DNA from: Bacillota bacterium
GTDB taxonomy: Bacteria > Bacillota_E > Sulfobacillia > Sulfobacillales > Sulfobacillaceae
Direction of reading: 5' to 3'
NCBI GenBank assembly: GCA_021802225.1
Contig: JAKAAS010000109.1
Span: 1-6,334 of the forward strand
DNA length: 6,334 nucleotides
In this document: positions 5,927 through 6,334 of the stretch, piece by piece
Numbering within the stretch: position 1 is the stretch's first letter
Layout: the number at the start of each line of letters is the position of its first letter
Notes under the pieces: model-generated
What the model saw: only the letters and a program-made list of their open reading frames with translations
Told to the model about the DNA's origin: nothing
The model's database searches: none
Position numbers and translations under genes: made by a program

Positions 5927-6334
5927 ACATTCTTTTAGCCAGCCGGGAATTTCCCGGCATCAATCCCTCGGGTGGCATTGGCGTGTATGTCCAGAGTTGG
6001 GCTCGGGCCCTGGCACAAGATGGGCACACGGTGAGGGTGATCACTATGGCCGCCGAGGGACCGTCCCCGCAGGTTGAAGCACCCTACCAATTTGAGTTTG
6101 TCCAGGCGGACCCGCGCTTCAAAGAATTTGCCTGGGGGTATTCGTACGCGCTGTACCAGAAGATCCGGTCCCTCGGGAAGCAGGCGCACTGGGATCTGGT
6201 CGAATTTCCCGACTATCTCGCCGAAGGCTACTTTACCGTAAAAGCCAAAAGGCTTCTCGGAGAATTTGCCGGGACGGTTTTGCGGGTGCACGGCCACATG
6301 TCCTTGGAGGTCTGCGACCGCATCAACCAGGAAA
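5923..6334 (+). CDS. GT4-type glycosyltransferase, N-terminal part (runs off window)
   Basis: 137 codons are visible with no stop before the window edge. The start ATG overlaps the preceding TGA as ATGA, a classic coupled arrangement; only a weak ribosome site (TTTAGGT) is visible, consistent with re-initiation. The translation begins MNILLASREFPG, followed by GGIGVYVQ (17-24), then a helix and strand ending in HTVRVI. WDLVEFPDY (around 90-98) and LRVHGHMSLEV (around 119-129) are typical of GT4 N-terminal acceptor domains such as exopolysaccharide and cell-surface glycan glycosyltransferases. The catalytic donor domain with its EX7E motif is outside the window. It is probably the second sugar-adding enzyme of the same polysaccharide operon. 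Family assignment is good from the N-terminal half; specificity cannot be assigned. Confidence 0.87.
   Translation, partial: MNILLASREFPGINPSGGIGVYVQSWARALAQDGHTVRVITMAAEGPSPQVEAPYQFEFVQADPRFKEFAWGYSYALYQKIRSLGKQAHWDLVEFPDYLAEGYFTVKAKRLLGEFAGTVLRVHGHMSLEVCDRINQE

Noticed and set aside
1..6334. CRISPR array, tRNA, insertion sequence or toxin-antitoxin module
   Set aside because: No regularly spaced repeats, cloverleaf, transposase or small paired genes could be seen on either strand.

Overview
The window most likely comes from a thermoacidophilic, sulfur-oxidising bacterium. The main clue is a complete sulfur oxygenase reductase (SOR) gene, a family confined to sulfur-oxidising archaea and a small set of bacteria such as Sulfobacillus and Acidithiobacillus. 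Purine-rich Shine-Dalgarno sites (AAGGAGG, GGAGG, GAGGTGAT), GTG starts, sigma-70-type promoter hexamers and moderately high G+C point to a bacterium rather than an archaeon. A Sulfobacillus-like Firmicute is my best guess, by inference from gene family and style and not by any search.

Layout: positions 1-70 hold a strong hairpin just after the SOR stop codon. The SOR gene lies on the minus strand (71-991). A 289-bp divergent intergenic region (992-1280) separates it from everything else. It is AT-rich on the SOR side, with a TATAAT-type promoter candidate, and carries several inverted repeats on the other side. All further genes are on the plus strand: a multi-pass membrane protein resembling the DUF2079 family (1281-2666), a short gap with a good promoter (TTGGCA-17-TAAAAT), then a tightly packed cluster. 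The cluster comprises an ABC-2 polysaccharide-export permease (2767-3624), its ATPase with a C-terminal Wzt-type domain (3625-4821), a GT4-type glycosyltransferase (GTG start at 4823, to 5926) and the first 137 codons of a second GT4-type glycosyltransferase (5923 to the window edge).

The four cluster genes are separated by 0 nt, 1 nt and a 4-nt ATGA overlap, so they are almost certainly co-transcribed and translationally coupled. Together they look like part of a locus for making and exporting a surface polysaccharide: cytoplasmic glycosyltransferases build the glycan and the Wzm/Wzt-type transporter moves it across the membrane. The DUF2079-like protein may belong to the same surface-glycan function, but it has its own leader and a promoter lies between it and the transporter. 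SOR is a separate, divergently oriented unit: it disproportionates cytoplasmic elemental sulfur to sulfite, thiosulfate and sulfide. A link between the two halves (for example exopolysaccharide-mediated attachment to sulfur) is conceivable but not shown by the sequence.

I see no tRNA, rRNA, CRISPR array or insertion sequence, and no clear evidence of an undescribed system. The points most worth checking are the inverted repeats in the divergent region, the apparent loss of conserved polar residues in the DUF2079-like protein, and a channel-residue substitution in SOR.
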